Counted from the first letter of the stretch, positions 1 through 7,135 are shown. The stretch: DNA of 7,691 nt from an uncultured Oscillospiraceae bacterium (GCA_900756495.1 CAAEKI010000269.1:1-7691), one strand, 5' to 3'. The notes: a model not told the origin generated them from the letters alone. Program-made: numbers and translations.

Positions 1-900
1 CAGCAGGGAGAGGACGGCCTGACACTCGGGGTCGCCGAAGCGGGCGTTGTATTCCACCACCCGGGGCCCCTGGGGCGTGAGCATGAGACCAAAATAGAGG
101 ACGCCCTGGAACGGACGGCCCTCGGCCCTGAGGGCCGCCACGGTGGGGAGGAAGATCTCCTCCATACAGCGCGCCGCCACCTCGGGCGTGTAGTTGGGAG
201 AGGGGGAGATGGCGCCCATACCGCCGGTATTGGGCCCCTGGTTGCCGTCAAAGGCCCGCTTGTGGTCCTGGGAGGAGGGCATGGGGACGATGTGTTCTCC
301 GTCGCAGAAGGCCAGCACGGTGACCTCAGGGCCGGTCATGCACTCCTCGATGACCAGGCGGGATCCTGCCTCGCCGAAAGCTCTGCCGCTCATCATGGCG
401 CGCACGGCAGCCTCGGCTTCCTCCACTGTCTGGGCCACCACCACGCCCTTGCCCAGGGCGAGGCCGTCGGCCTTGACCACAATGGGGGCGCCCTCAGACC
501 GGATATAGGAGAGCGCCTCTTCCATATCTGTAAAGGCTTTGTACTTTGCGGTTGGGATGTGGTATTTCTCCATCAGGCGCTTGGAGAAGATCTTGCTGGC
601 CTCGATGACTGCGGCGTTCTTCCTGGGGCCGAAGGCGGGGATGCCCGCCGTTTCCATAGCGTCCACCATGCCCAGGGCCAGAGGGTCGTCGGGGGCGACC
701 ACCACGAAGTCCACGGGGTGTTCCACCGCCCAGGACACCATCCGCTCCACGTCGGTGGCCGGAATGGGGACACACTGGGCCAGCTCGGAGATGCCGCCGT
801 TGCCGGGGGCGCAGAAGATGCGGCCCACCCTGGGGCTCTTGGACAGGGCCCATACAATGGCGTGCTCCCGGCCGCCGCCGCCTACCACTAAAACATTCAT
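1..900 (-). CDS. purD: Phosphoribosylamine-glycine ligase (GAR synthetase), 3' end cut by window
   Basis: PurD joins glycine to 5-phosphoribosylamine using ATP, giving glycinamide ribonucleotide, the second step of purine synthesis in the cytoplasm. The reading frame is open from an ATG at 898-900 to the window edge: 300 residues, against about 420 for the family, so roughly the last quarter is missing. Visible family marks are the N-terminal VVGGGGREHA (residues 5-14), APGNGG (31-36), the ATP-grasp segments KADGLALGKGV (143-153) and VIEECMTGPEVTVLAF (183-198), SSQDHKRAFDGNQGPNTGGM (209-228), and the metal-binding region EYNARFGDPE (283-292). A GGAGG lies 8 bases before the ATG, and the preceding gene stops 20 bases upstream, so it is the last gene of the operon visible here. 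Its direct substrate comes from the PurF-like protein encoded further upstream. Nothing in the visible part is abnormal. Confidence 0.97.
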   Translation of the reverse strand, partial: MNVLVVGGGGREHAIVWALSKSPRVGRIFCAPGNGGISELAQCVPIPATDVERMVSWAVEHPVDFVVVAPDDPLALGMVDAMETAGIPAFGPRKNAAVIEASKIFSKRLMEKYHIPTAKYKAFTDMEEALSYIRSEGAPIVVKADGLALGKGVVVAQTVEEAEAAVRAMMSGRAFGEAGSRLVIEECMTGPEVTVLAFCDGEHIVPMPSSQDHKRAFDGNQGPNTGGMGAISPSPNYTPEVAARCMEEIFLPTVAALRAEGRPFQGVLYFGLMLTPQGPRVVEYNARFGDPECQAVLSLL

Positions 901-920
901 CGCTCAGTCCTCCCTCGCTC

Positions 921-2093
921 TTAATGGTGGAACAGGCGCATTCCGGTAAAGGCCATGACAATGCCGTACTTGTTGCAGGTGTCGATGACGTGGTCGTCCC
1001 GGATGGAGCCGCCGGGCTGGGCGATGTACTGCACGCCGCTCTTCCGGGCCCGCTCCACATTGTCGCCGAAGGGGAAGAAGGCGTCGGAGCCCACGCTTAC
1101 GCCGGACTGCCGGGCAATCCAGGCCTTCTTCTCCTCACCGGTCAGCACCTCAGGCTTCACCCGGAAGGTGTTCTGCCACACGCCGTCGGCCAGCACGTCC
1201 TCATACTCGTCGGAGATGTACACGTCGATGGCGTTGTCCCGGTCGGGGCGGCGGATGCCGTCCACAAAGGGCAGGGAGAGGACCTTGGGGTGCTGGCGCA
1301 GGAGCCAGTTGTCCGCCTTGGAGCCCGCCAGGCGGGTGCAGTGGATGCGGCTCTGCTGGCCGGCGCCCACGCCGATGGCCTGGCCGTCCTTGGTATAGCA
1401 GACCGAGTTGGACTGGGTGTATTTCAGGGTGATGAGGGCCAGCACCAGATCCCGCCGGGCGCCCGCCGGCAGATCCTTCTGCTCGGTGACGATGTTCTCC
1501 AGCAGGGCCTCGCTGATAACAAAGTCATTGCGCCCCTGTTCAAAGGTGATGCCGTACACGTCCTTGTGCTCGATGGCCTTGGGGACGTAGCCGGGATCGA
1601 TCTGTACCACATTGTAGCCGCCCTTGCGCTTGGTCTTGAGAATCTCCAGGGCTTTGTCCGTGTAGCCCGGGGCGATGACGCCGTCGGAGACCTCCAGGGC
1701 CAGATAGGCGGCAGTCTGCTCGTCACACACGTCGGAGAGGGCGGCCCAGTCGCCATAGGAGCACAGCCGGTCGGCGCCCCGGGCCCGCACATAGGCGCAG
1801 GCGATGGGGGAGAGGTCCATGCCCTCGGCAAAGTAGATCTTGCGCTCCACCTCGGACAGAGGGGTGCCCACGGCGGCCCCGGCGGGGGAGACATGCTTGA
1901 AGGAGGCGGCGGCGGGCAGGCCGGTGGCCTCCTTGAGCTCCCTGACCAGCTGCCAGGAGTTGAAAGCGTCCATAAAGTTGATGTAGCCGGGCCTGCCGTT
2001 GAGCACCCGGATGGGCAGCTCGCCGGACTCCATAAAGATGCGGGCGGGCTTCTGGTTGGGATTGCAGCCGTATTTCAGTTCCAGTTCGGTCAT
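921..2093 (-). CDS. Stand-alone AICAR formyltransferase (PurH C-terminal domain only)
   Basis: This enzyme transfers a formyl group from 10-formyl-tetrahydrofolate to AICAR, giving FAICAR, the penultimate purine step. It has 390 residues and starts directly in the AICARFT domain; the N-terminal MGS-like IMP cyclohydrolase domain of ordinary PurH (about 200 residues) is absent. The catalytic Lys-His pair is in FKHVSPAGAAVG (Lys66, His67). Other domain marks are TQSNSVCY (226-233), GVGAGQQSRIHCTRLAG (241-257), SDAFFPFGDN (336-345), QPGGSIRDD (359-367) and the C-terminal GMRLFHH. Several of these match what I remember of eukaryotic ATIC better than E. coli PurH. AGGAGG sits 8 bases before the ATG, inside the end of the upstream gene, whose stop is 3 bases away. 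That neighbour encodes an IMP cyclohydrolase, supplying the missing activity. The usual annotation would be purH or a PurH-like formyltransferase. I leave the symbol blank because only half of PurH is present. Confidence 0.95.
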   Translation of the reverse strand: MTELELKYGCNPNQKPARIFMESGELPIRVLNGRPGYINFMDAFNSWQLVRELKEATGLPAAASFKHVSPAGAAVGTPLSEVERKIYFAEGMDLSPIACAYVRARGADRLCSYGDWAALSDVCDEQTAAYLALEVSDGVIAPGYTDKALEILKTKRKGGYNVVQIDPGYVPKAIEHKDVYGITFEQGRNDFVISEALLENIVTEQKDLPAGARRDLVLALITLKYTQSNSVCYTKDGQAIGVGAGQQSRIHCTRLAGSKADNWLLRQHPKVLSLPFVDGIRRPDRDNAIDVYISDEYEDVLADGVWQNTFRVKPEVLTGEEKKAWIARQSGVSVGSDAFFPFGDNVERARKSGVQYIAQPGGSIRDDHVIDTCNKYGIVMAFTGMRLFHH

Positions 2094-2096
2094 GGT

Positions 2097-2810
2097 TCAG
2101 CCCTCCTGGTGCTTGTTCTTGATGACGGTGTCGGCCGCGCCGCTCTTCAGGTCCAGATAGCGCACGAAGAGGGAGACCTTGTTGCCGGCGTTGAGGCTGT
2201 CCCACACCAGATCGGCAAAGGCGGCGGCCGTGGGGCTCTCGATGGCCACCTGCTCGGGCTCGCCCTCAAAGGAGGGGAGGGGATTGCCGTCCCCCATGTA
2301 GGTGTGGATGAAGTGGCCCTGGCCCGCCAGCGGATTCTCATAGCCGAAGAACTGCCGGCGGCAGGAGGCGGGATTGCCGTCCGCGCTCTTCAGGATGGAC
2401 AGGGCGTAGCTGCCGTCGGCGTGCAGCAGGCCGGAGATGCGGGGGGTATAGTTGGGATCGTCGGGCTCGAAGGTCCGGGTCTTCAGGGACTGGGCAAAGA
2501 CCTTGCCCGCCAGGATGCCGTCGCGGACGGTATCCGTCTGATCGCCGTTGGTGACCACGGTATCGCCGCCCACCACCCGGACGGGGTGATAGATAATGAG
2601 GGAGGGGTCGGTCATTTTGGACGGGTCGAAGGCCTGGGTGCGGATGCCGTCCTCCGTCTCGGTAAAGATGCGGTTGCGGGAGTTCTCGCTGCGGCCCATG
2701 ATGAAGTAGGCAATGACGGCGTGAGCGCCGTCGGCGGACTTGCCCAACACGATGCCCCGGCCGGGATAGGGGTTGCCGCGCAGCAGCGCGGAGAGATCCA
2801 GTGTGTTCAT
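2097..2810 (-). CDS. purO: IMP cyclohydrolase, archaeal PurO family
   Basis: I assign this 237-residue protein to the PurO family, which closes the ring of FAICAR to IMP in the last step of the pathway and has an NTN-hydrolase-like fold unrelated to the MGS-like domain of PurH. The assignment rests on family-like stretches: RGNPYPGRGIVLG (11-23), AYFIMGRSENSRNR (34-47), IIYHPVR (72-78), NGDQTDT (88-94), and PNYTPRISG (119-127). Context agrees strongly: the next gene makes a formyltransferase that lacks its own cyclohydrolase domain. The ATG at 2808-2810 is chosen over an in-frame upstream ATG at 2898-2900 because GGGAGG lies 6 bases before it and because it forms an ATGA overlap with the purN stop. 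The longer start would add 30 residues overlapping purN. No membrane segment or signal peptide is visible. This gene replaces, in place, the missing half of purH. Confidence 0.88.
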   Translation of the reverse strand: MNTLDLSALLRGNPYPGRGIVLGKSADGAHAVIAYFIMGRSENSRNRIFTETEDGIRTQAFDPSKMTDPSLIIYHPVRVVGGDTVVTNGDQTDTVRDGILAGKVFAQSLKTRTFEPDDPNYTPRISGLLHADGSYALSILKSADGNPASCRRQFFGYENPLAGQGHFIHTYMGDGNPLPSFEGEPEQVAIESPTAAAFADLVWDSLNAGNKVSLFVRYLDLKSGAADTVIKNKHQEG

Positions 2811-3448
2811 GTTGTACCTCCCAAAATATGTACGGCTCTGCCCTCCACACGGAGCCGGTCCTGGCAGAAGAGTGCCACGGCCCGGGGCAGGATGCGCCAC
2901 TCGGCCTCCTCCATGACCCGCCGCTGCAGGGTTTCAGGGGTGTCGCCGTCCCGGATGTCCACCGCCTGCTGGAGGACGATGGGCCCGCCGTCAGGCTCCT
3001 CGCTGACGAAGTGGACGGTGGCCCCGGTGATTTTGACCCCGTAGGCCAGGGCGGCCTCGTGGACCCGGAGACCGTAATAGCCCGCCCCGCAGAACGAGGG
3101 GATGAGGGCGGGATGGACGTTGAGGATGGCGTTGGGGTAGGCCGCAACCATCTCGCCTGTGAGAATGTGCATGAAGCCTGCCAGCACCACCAGATCGATG
3201 TGTAGCGCCTTCAGCTTGTCCACCAGGGCCAGCGTCATGGCGCGGTTGTCCGGAAAGGCCTTCCGGGGCACTGTGTGGCAGGGGATTCCGGCCCTGGCTG
3301 CACGCTCCAGGGCAAAGGCCCCCTCCTTGGAGGAGATGACGGCGCAGAGCGTCCCGCCGCCCAGCTCTCCGCGGGCCTGAGCGTCGATGAGGGCCTGGAG
3401 GTTGGTGCCGCCGCCGGAGACCAGCACCGCGATCCGCTTTCCGCTCAT
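2807..3448 (-). CDS. purN: Phosphoribosylglycinamide formyltransferase 1 (GART)
   Basis: PurN formylates GAR with 10-formyl-tetrahydrofolate, the third step. The protein has 213 residues, the usual length. Visible marks are the N-terminal VLVSGGGTNLQAL (8-20), LAGFMHIL (89-96), the catalytic NVHP with Asn110 and His112, the SFxGxxxxGxxVHxA stretch (118-132), and EEPDGGPI with the catalytic Asp153. All three residues that correspond to the E. coli Asn/His/Asp set are present, so it should be active. The ATG overlaps the purM stop as ATGA, with a GGAG 5 bases before the start, and its own stop overlaps the start of the next gene in the same way, indicating translational coupling on both sides. 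This folate-dependent enzyme means the operon uses formyl-tetrahydrofolate at both one-carbon steps; no formate-dependent PurT or PurP is seen. Confidence 0.97.
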   Translation of the reverse strand: MSGKRIAVLVSGGGTNLQALIDAQARGELGGGTLCAVISSKEGAFALERAARAGIPCHTVPRKAFPDNRAMTLALVDKLKALHIDLVVLAGFMHILTGEMVAAYPNAILNVHPALIPSFCGAGYYGLRVHEAALAYGVKITGATVHFVSEEPDGGPIVLQQAVDIRDGDTPETLQRRVMEEAEWRILPRAVALFCQDRLRVEGRAVHILGGTT

Positions 3449-4488
3449 ATCAGCTCCACGCCCGCATCGCCCTTGACCACAGAGCCCACCACGTAGGCGC
3501 GCTCGCCGGCCTTGGCCAGAATATCCAGGGCGTGTCCCACCTGGTCCTTGGGAATGGCGATGATCAGGCCGACTCCCATATTGAAGGTGTTGTACATGTC
3601 CCGCTCCGGGATATCTCCGGAGCGCTGAATGAGCTCGAAGATGGGGGGGACGGGGAAGGAGGCCTTCTGGATGCGGGCGGTGAGGCCCTCCTTCATCATC
3701 CGGGGCACGTTCTCATAGAGGCCGCCGCCCGTGATGTGGCTTACCGCCTTGACCTCCACGCCGTGCTGGAGGAGGCAGCGGACGGCCCGCACGTAAATGC
3801 GGGTGGGCTTGAGGAGCTCCTCGCCCACGGTGCAGCCCAGCTCGGGCACATGGACCTCCAGCGCTTTCCGGCTGTCGATGCCCAGCACCTTTCGAACCAG
3901 AGAGAAGCCGTTGGAGTGGACGCCGGAGGAGCCCAGACCGATGAGCAGATCCCCCTCCTGGAGGGAGCCGCCGGTGAGCATGTTTTCCTGATCCACCAGG
4001 CCAACGGAGAAGCCGGCCAGGTCGTATTCGTCCTCGGGGTAGAAGCCGGGCATCTCGGCGGTCTCGCCGCCGATGAGGGCGCAGCCGGCCTGGCGGCAGC
4101 CCTCGGTGACGCCGGAGACAATGGCCTCCACCCGCTCGGGGAGGTTCTTGCCCACGGCCAGATAGTCCAGGAAGAACAGGGGCATGGCCCCGGCGCAGAC
4201 GATGTCGTTGACGCACATGGCCACGCAGTCGATGTCTACGGTGTCGTGCTTGTCCATGAGAAAGGCAATTTTCAGCTTGGTGCCCACGCCGTCGGTGCCC
4301 GAGACCAGCACCGGCTTTTTCATGCCGGCGGTGTCGGGGGCGAACAGGCCGCCGAAGCCGCCCAGGGTACCCATGACGCCCGGAATATAGGTGGATTCCA
4401 CCAGGGGCTTGATGCGGTTGACCGCCTCGTATCCGGCGGTGACGTCCACGCCGGCGGCGGCGTAGGATTCAGAGTGAGAATTTTTCAT
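3445..4488 (-). CDS. purM: Phosphoribosylformylglycinamidine cyclo-ligase (AIR synthetase)
   Basis: PurM uses ATP to cyclise FGAM to aminoimidazole ribonucleotide, the fifth step. The 347-residue protein is of normal length and carries the full set of family marks: SYAAAGVDV (8-16), SGTDGVGTKL (63-72), CVNDIVCAGA (92-101), DYLAVG (108-113), GGETAEMPGFY (140-150), SSGVHSNGFSL (187-197), HITGGGLYENVPR (251-263) and FNMGVGL (302-308). The ATG is 6 bases after the purF stop, with a modest AAAGGA about 10 bases upstream inside the end of purF; this is the weakest ribosome site in the operon and fits coupling to purF translation. Its stop overlaps the purN start (ATGA). Its substrate is made by FGAM synthetase, which is not encoded in the window. 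Confidence 0.98.
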   Translation of the reverse strand: MKNSHSESYAAAGVDVTAGYEAVNRIKPLVESTYIPGVMGTLGGFGGLFAPDTAGMKKPVLVSGTDGVGTKLKIAFLMDKHDTVDIDCVAMCVNDIVCAGAMPLFFLDYLAVGKNLPERVEAIVSGVTEGCRQAGCALIGGETAEMPGFYPEDEYDLAGFSVGLVDQENMLTGGSLQEGDLLIGLGSSGVHSNGFSLVRKVLGIDSRKALEVHVPELGCTVGEELLKPTRIYVRAVRCLLQHGVEVKAVSHITGGGLYENVPRMMKEGLTARIQKASFPVPPIFELIQRSGDIPERDMYNTFNMGVGLIIAIPKDQVGHALDILAKAGERAYVVGSVVKGDAGVELI

Positions 4489-4494
4489 GTGACG

Positions 4495-5916
4495 TTATTC
4501 CTTTCCACTCCAGCAGTATGTGCAGATTTTATCCCTGTCGATGCCGATGGCCTCCAGCAGGCCGTCCAGGGACTGGTAACCCAGAGAGTCGAAGCCCAGC
4601 TTTTCGCAGATGGATTTGAGCATGCACTGCCCGCGCTCGGTGGCGGCGTCGGCGTATTCGTCCAGATGCTGCTGGCCCTCGTCGCCCTCCAGCTCCTGAA
4701 CCGTCTTCCGGGCCAGCAGCTCCATGTCTGAGTTGCTTCGGGAGAAGTTCAGGAATTTGCAGCCGTACATGATGGGGGGGCAGGCCGAGCGCATGTGGAC
4801 CTCCTCGGCGCCGGACTCATAGAGAAATTCCACCGTCTCCCTCAGTTGGGTGCCCCGGACGATGGAGTCGTCCACAAAGAGGAGCTTTTTGCCCTCGATG
4901 AGCTCGGGGACGGGGATCTGCTTCATCTTGGCCACCTGGTTGCGGACCTCCTGGTTGGCGGGCATAAAGGAGCGGGGCCAGGTGGGCGTGTACTTGACAA
5001 AGGGGCGGGCGAAGGGCATGCCGCTGCGGTTTGCAAAGCCGACGGCGTGGGGGACGCCGGAGTCGGGCACGCCGGCCACGTAGTCCACCTTGGGCAGCTG
5101 CCCGCGGGCGATCTCGTCCCGGGCCATAATCTCCCCGTTGCGGTAGCGCATGACCTCCACGTTCATGCCCTCATAGTTGGAATTGGGGTAGCCGTAGTAG
5201 GTCCACAGGAAGGCGCAGATTTTCATCTCCCTCCCGGCGGGGGAGAGGGCCTCCCACCCCTCCGGGGTAACCCTGACGATCTCCTTGGGCCCCAGCTCGT
5301 AGGCGTCCTCATAGCCCAGCTTGCGGTAGGCGAAGGATTCGAAGGAGATGCAGCAGCCGTTCTGATCCCTGCCGATGAGGACGGGCAGGCGGCCCAGACG
5401 GTCCCTGGCCGCCAGGATACCGTCTTTTGTCAGAATCAGTATGGTGCAGGAGCCCTCAATGGCCTCCTGGGCGTGCAGGATGCCGGAGACCAGATCGTCC
5501 TTCTGATTGATGAGTGCGGCGGTGAGCTCGGTGGCGTTGACCTTTCCCGAGCTCATGGCCATGAACTGGTGTCCGTGGTCAGAGAAATAGCGCTCCACCA
5601 GCGTCTCGGCGTTGTTGATGATGCCCACGGTGGTAATGGCGTAGAGCCCCAGGTGGGAGCGCACCAGCAGAGGCTGGGGGTCGGTGTCGCTGATGCAGCC
5701 GATGCCGGCACAGCCGTGGAAGTCGTTCAGGTCGTGCTCGAACTTGGTGCGGAAGGGGGTGTTCTCGATGTTGTGGATCTGGCGCTGAAAACCGCCGTCG
5801 GGATCATAAATCGCCATGCCGCCCCGGCGGGTGCCCAGGTGAGAGTGGTAGTCGGTGCCGAAAAAGATGTCCAGCACGACATCGCGCTTGGAGATGGCGC
5901 CAAAAAAACCTCCCAT
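4495..5916 (-). CDS. purF: PurF-like phosphoribosyltransferase with degenerate glutaminase domain
   Basis: PurF normally makes 5-phosphoribosylamine from PRPP and glutamine-derived ammonia. The 473-residue protein has the two expected parts. The C-terminal phosphoribosyltransferase is intact by eye, with VPDSGVP (283-289) and the PRPP motif LLFVDDSIVRGT (345-356). Four cysteines, C234, C386, C465 and C468, sit where the 4Fe-4S ligands of Bacillus-type PurF lie. The N-terminal class II amidotransferase domain is abnormal: it begins MGGFFGAIS, so the nucleophile Cys1 is Gly. The glutamine-binding Arg of GHVRYST is lost (GIGCISD, 71-77), the HNG oxyanion segment reads TVGI (96-99), and the Asp of SDSE reads NATE (127-130). 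The flexible loop after FVK (306-308) also differs from the canonical NRYVGRTFI. No longer start is possible: the purC stop is in the same frame, one codon upstream. It is probably ammonia-dependent, or served by another glutaminase. Other members of this variant are likely annotated as PurF. Confidence 0.9.
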   Translation of the reverse strand: MGGFFGAISKRDVVLDIFFGTDYHSHLGTRRGGMAIYDPDGGFQRQIHNIENTPFRTKFEHDLNDFHGCAGIGCISDTDPQPLLVRSHLGLYAITTVGIINNAETLVERYFSDHGHQFMAMSSGKVNATELTAALINQKDDLVSGILHAQEAIEGSCTILILTKDGILAARDRLGRLPVLIGRDQNGCCISFESFAYRKLGYEDAYELGPKEIVRVTPEGWEALSPAGREMKICAFLWTYYGYPNSNYEGMNVEVMRYRNGEIMARDEIARGQLPKVDYVAGVPDSGVPHAVGFANRSGMPFARPFVKYTPTWPRSFMPANQEVRNQVAKMKQIPVPELIEGKKLLFVDDSIVRGTQLRETVEFLYESGAEEVHMRSACPPIMYGCKFLNFSRSNSDMELLARKTVQELEGDEGQQHLDEYADAATERGQCMLKSICEKLGFDSLGYQSLDGLLEAIGIDRDKICTYCWSGKE

Positions 5917-5919
5917 GCC

Positions 5920-6639
5920 TTACTTGTCCCCCATGAGGCGGCGCATGACCTCCTCGTAGGCCTCCTCCGTGCCGCCCAGATCCCGGCGGAAGCGGTCCTT
6001 GTCCAGCTTCTCGTGGGTCTTCTCATCCCACAGACGGCAGGTGTCGGGGGAGATCTCGTCGGCCAGAACGATGGTGCCGTCGCTGGTCTTGCCGAACTCC
6101 AGCTTGAAGTCCACCAGATCGATGCCGATCTCCTTCATGAAGCCCTTCAGCAGGTCGTTGACTGCAAAGGCGTACTTCTTGATGAGATCGATTTCCTCCT
6201 TGGTAGCCAGCTTGAGGGCCAGGGCGTGATACTCGTTGAGGAGCGGGTCGCCCAGCTCGTCGTTTTTATAGGAGAATTCGATGGTGGGCGCGTCGAAGAC
6301 AATGCCCTCCTCCACGCCGTAGTGCTTGGCAAAGGAACCGGCGGAGATGTTGCGGATAATGACCTCCAGAGGCACGATGGAGACCTTCTTTACGGCGGTC
6401 TCGCGGTCGTTGAGCTCCTCCACGTAGTGGGTGGGCACGCCCTTCTCCTCCAGGCGGCGCATCAGGTTGTTGGTCATGCGGTTGTTGATGGCGCCTTTGC
6501 CGGAGATGGTGCCCTTTTTCAGGCCGTTGAAGGCGGTGGCGTCGTCCTTGTAGGAGACGATGACAATCTCAGGGTCGCCGGTGGCGTAGACCTTCTTGGC
6601 CTTGCCCTCATAGAGCTGCTCCTTTTTCTCAAAACCCAT
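5920..6639 (-). CDS. purC: SAICAR synthetase (phosphoribosylaminoimidazole-succinocarboxamide synthase)
   Basis: PurC couples aspartate to CAIR with ATP, giving SAICAR. The 239-residue length is typical of bacterial PurC. Marks are LYEGKAKKVY (9-18), the glycine-rich and ATP-binding N-terminal lobe, SGKGAINN (46-53), PLEVIIRNISAGS (90-102), DFKLEFG (177-183), LADEISPDTCRLWD (192-205) and LDKDRFRRDLG (212-222). The ATG at 6637-6639 follows the purE stop by a single base, and a GGAGG in the last codons of purE lies 9 bases ahead, so purE and purC are tightly coupled. Its stop is separated from the purF ATG by one codon, in the same frame. Its product would go to PurB, which is not encoded here. 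No missing residues were noticed. Confidence 0.98.
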   Translation of the reverse strand: MGFEKKEQLYEGKAKKVYATGDPEIVIVSYKDDATAFNGLKKGTISGKGAINNRMTNNLMRRLEEKGVPTHYVEELNDRETAVKKVSIVPLEVIIRNISAGSFAKHYGVEEGIVFDAPTIEFSYKNDELGDPLLNEYHALALKLATKEEIDLIKKYAFAVNDLLKGFMKEIGIDLVDFKLEFGKTSDGTIVLADEISPDTCRLWDEKTHEKLDKDRFRRDLGGTEEAYEEVMRRLMGDK

Positions 6640-6640
6640 C

Positions 6641-7135
6641 TCAAATTTCCTCCATCTGAATTTTTTTATCTTTTTCAGAGACTTCCTGTGCCATCCTGGC
6701 CTTGAACTGCTCCAGCTTGTCCGCCAGGGCGGGATCGGAGAGGGCCAGCATCTGGGCGGCCAGAATGGCGGCGTTGTCCGCCCCGTCCACAGCCACGCAG
6801 GCCACCGGGATGCCCTTGGGCATCTGGACCATGGAGAGCAGGGAGTCCAGCCCGCCCATCATGGAGGTCTTGATGGGGACCCCGATGACAGGGAGGGTGG
6901 TATATGCGGCCAGGACCCCGGCCAGGTGGGCCGCCTTTCCGGCGGCGGCGATAATGACCCCGAAGCCCTCGTCCTTTGCCGCAGCGGCCAGCGCTTCGGC
7001 GGCGGCGGGGGTGCGGTGGGCCGAGATGATCCGGACCTGGGTTTCAATGCCGAAGCTCCTGAGGCGCTTCACGCAGGGGCGCATGGTGTCCAGATCGCTG
7101 TCCGACCCCATGACAACGGCGACTTTTTTACTCAT
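6641..7135 (-). CDS. purE: N5-carboxyaminoimidazole ribonucleotide mutase, class I PurE
   Basis: Class I PurE rearranges N5-CAIR to CAIR. The protein has 164 residues from the chosen start and shows VVMGSDSD (7-14), SAHRTP (38-43, with the catalytic-type His40), AGKAAHLAG (65-73), GLDSLLSMVQMPKGIPVA (95-112) and NAAILAAQML (121-130), all family hallmarks. AAHLAG and the SLLSMVQMP region look like class I rather than the CO2-using class II seen in animals. Class I normally works with PurK, which is not in this window and may lie elsewhere. The start at 7133-7135 is preferred over an in-frame ATG at 7169-7171 because an AGGAGG lies just upstream (11-base spacer) and because the longer version would begin inside the leader terminator hairpin and add 12 non-conserved residues. 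It is the first gene of the operon and is directly controlled by the leader. Confidence 0.97.
   Translation of the reverse strand: MSKKVAVVMGSDSDLDTMRPCVKRLRSFGIETQVRIISAHRTPAAAEALAAAAKDEGFGVIIAAAGKAAHLAGVLAAYTTLPVIGVPIKTSMMGGLDSLLSMVQMPKGIPVACVAVDGADNAAILAAQMLALSDPALADKLEQFKARMAQEVSEKDKKIQMEEI

Noticed and set aside
924..3044. Very long open frame on the plus strand (706 codons) opposite purD-purN
   Set aside because: It runs antisense through several genes with clear homology, has low-complexity Gly/Ala/Val/Leu-rich composition typical of the antisense frame of GC-rich coding DNA, and crosses gene boundaries.
3532..4731. Plus-strand open frame of 399 codons opposite purM and the end of purF
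   Set aside because: Antisense shadow of purM; composition follows the complementary codon bias and no family is recognised.
5880..5960. Frameshift or mis-assembly hiding the missing PurF Cys1
   Set aside because: No Cys codon lies in any frame at the right distance before GGFFG, the in-frame purC stop precedes the ATG, and several other glutaminase residues are also replaced.
4795..6705. Long plus-strand open frame (636 codons) opposite purF, purC and purE
   Set aside because: Same reason: an antisense shadow crossing three recognised genes, no ribosome site and no recognisable domain.
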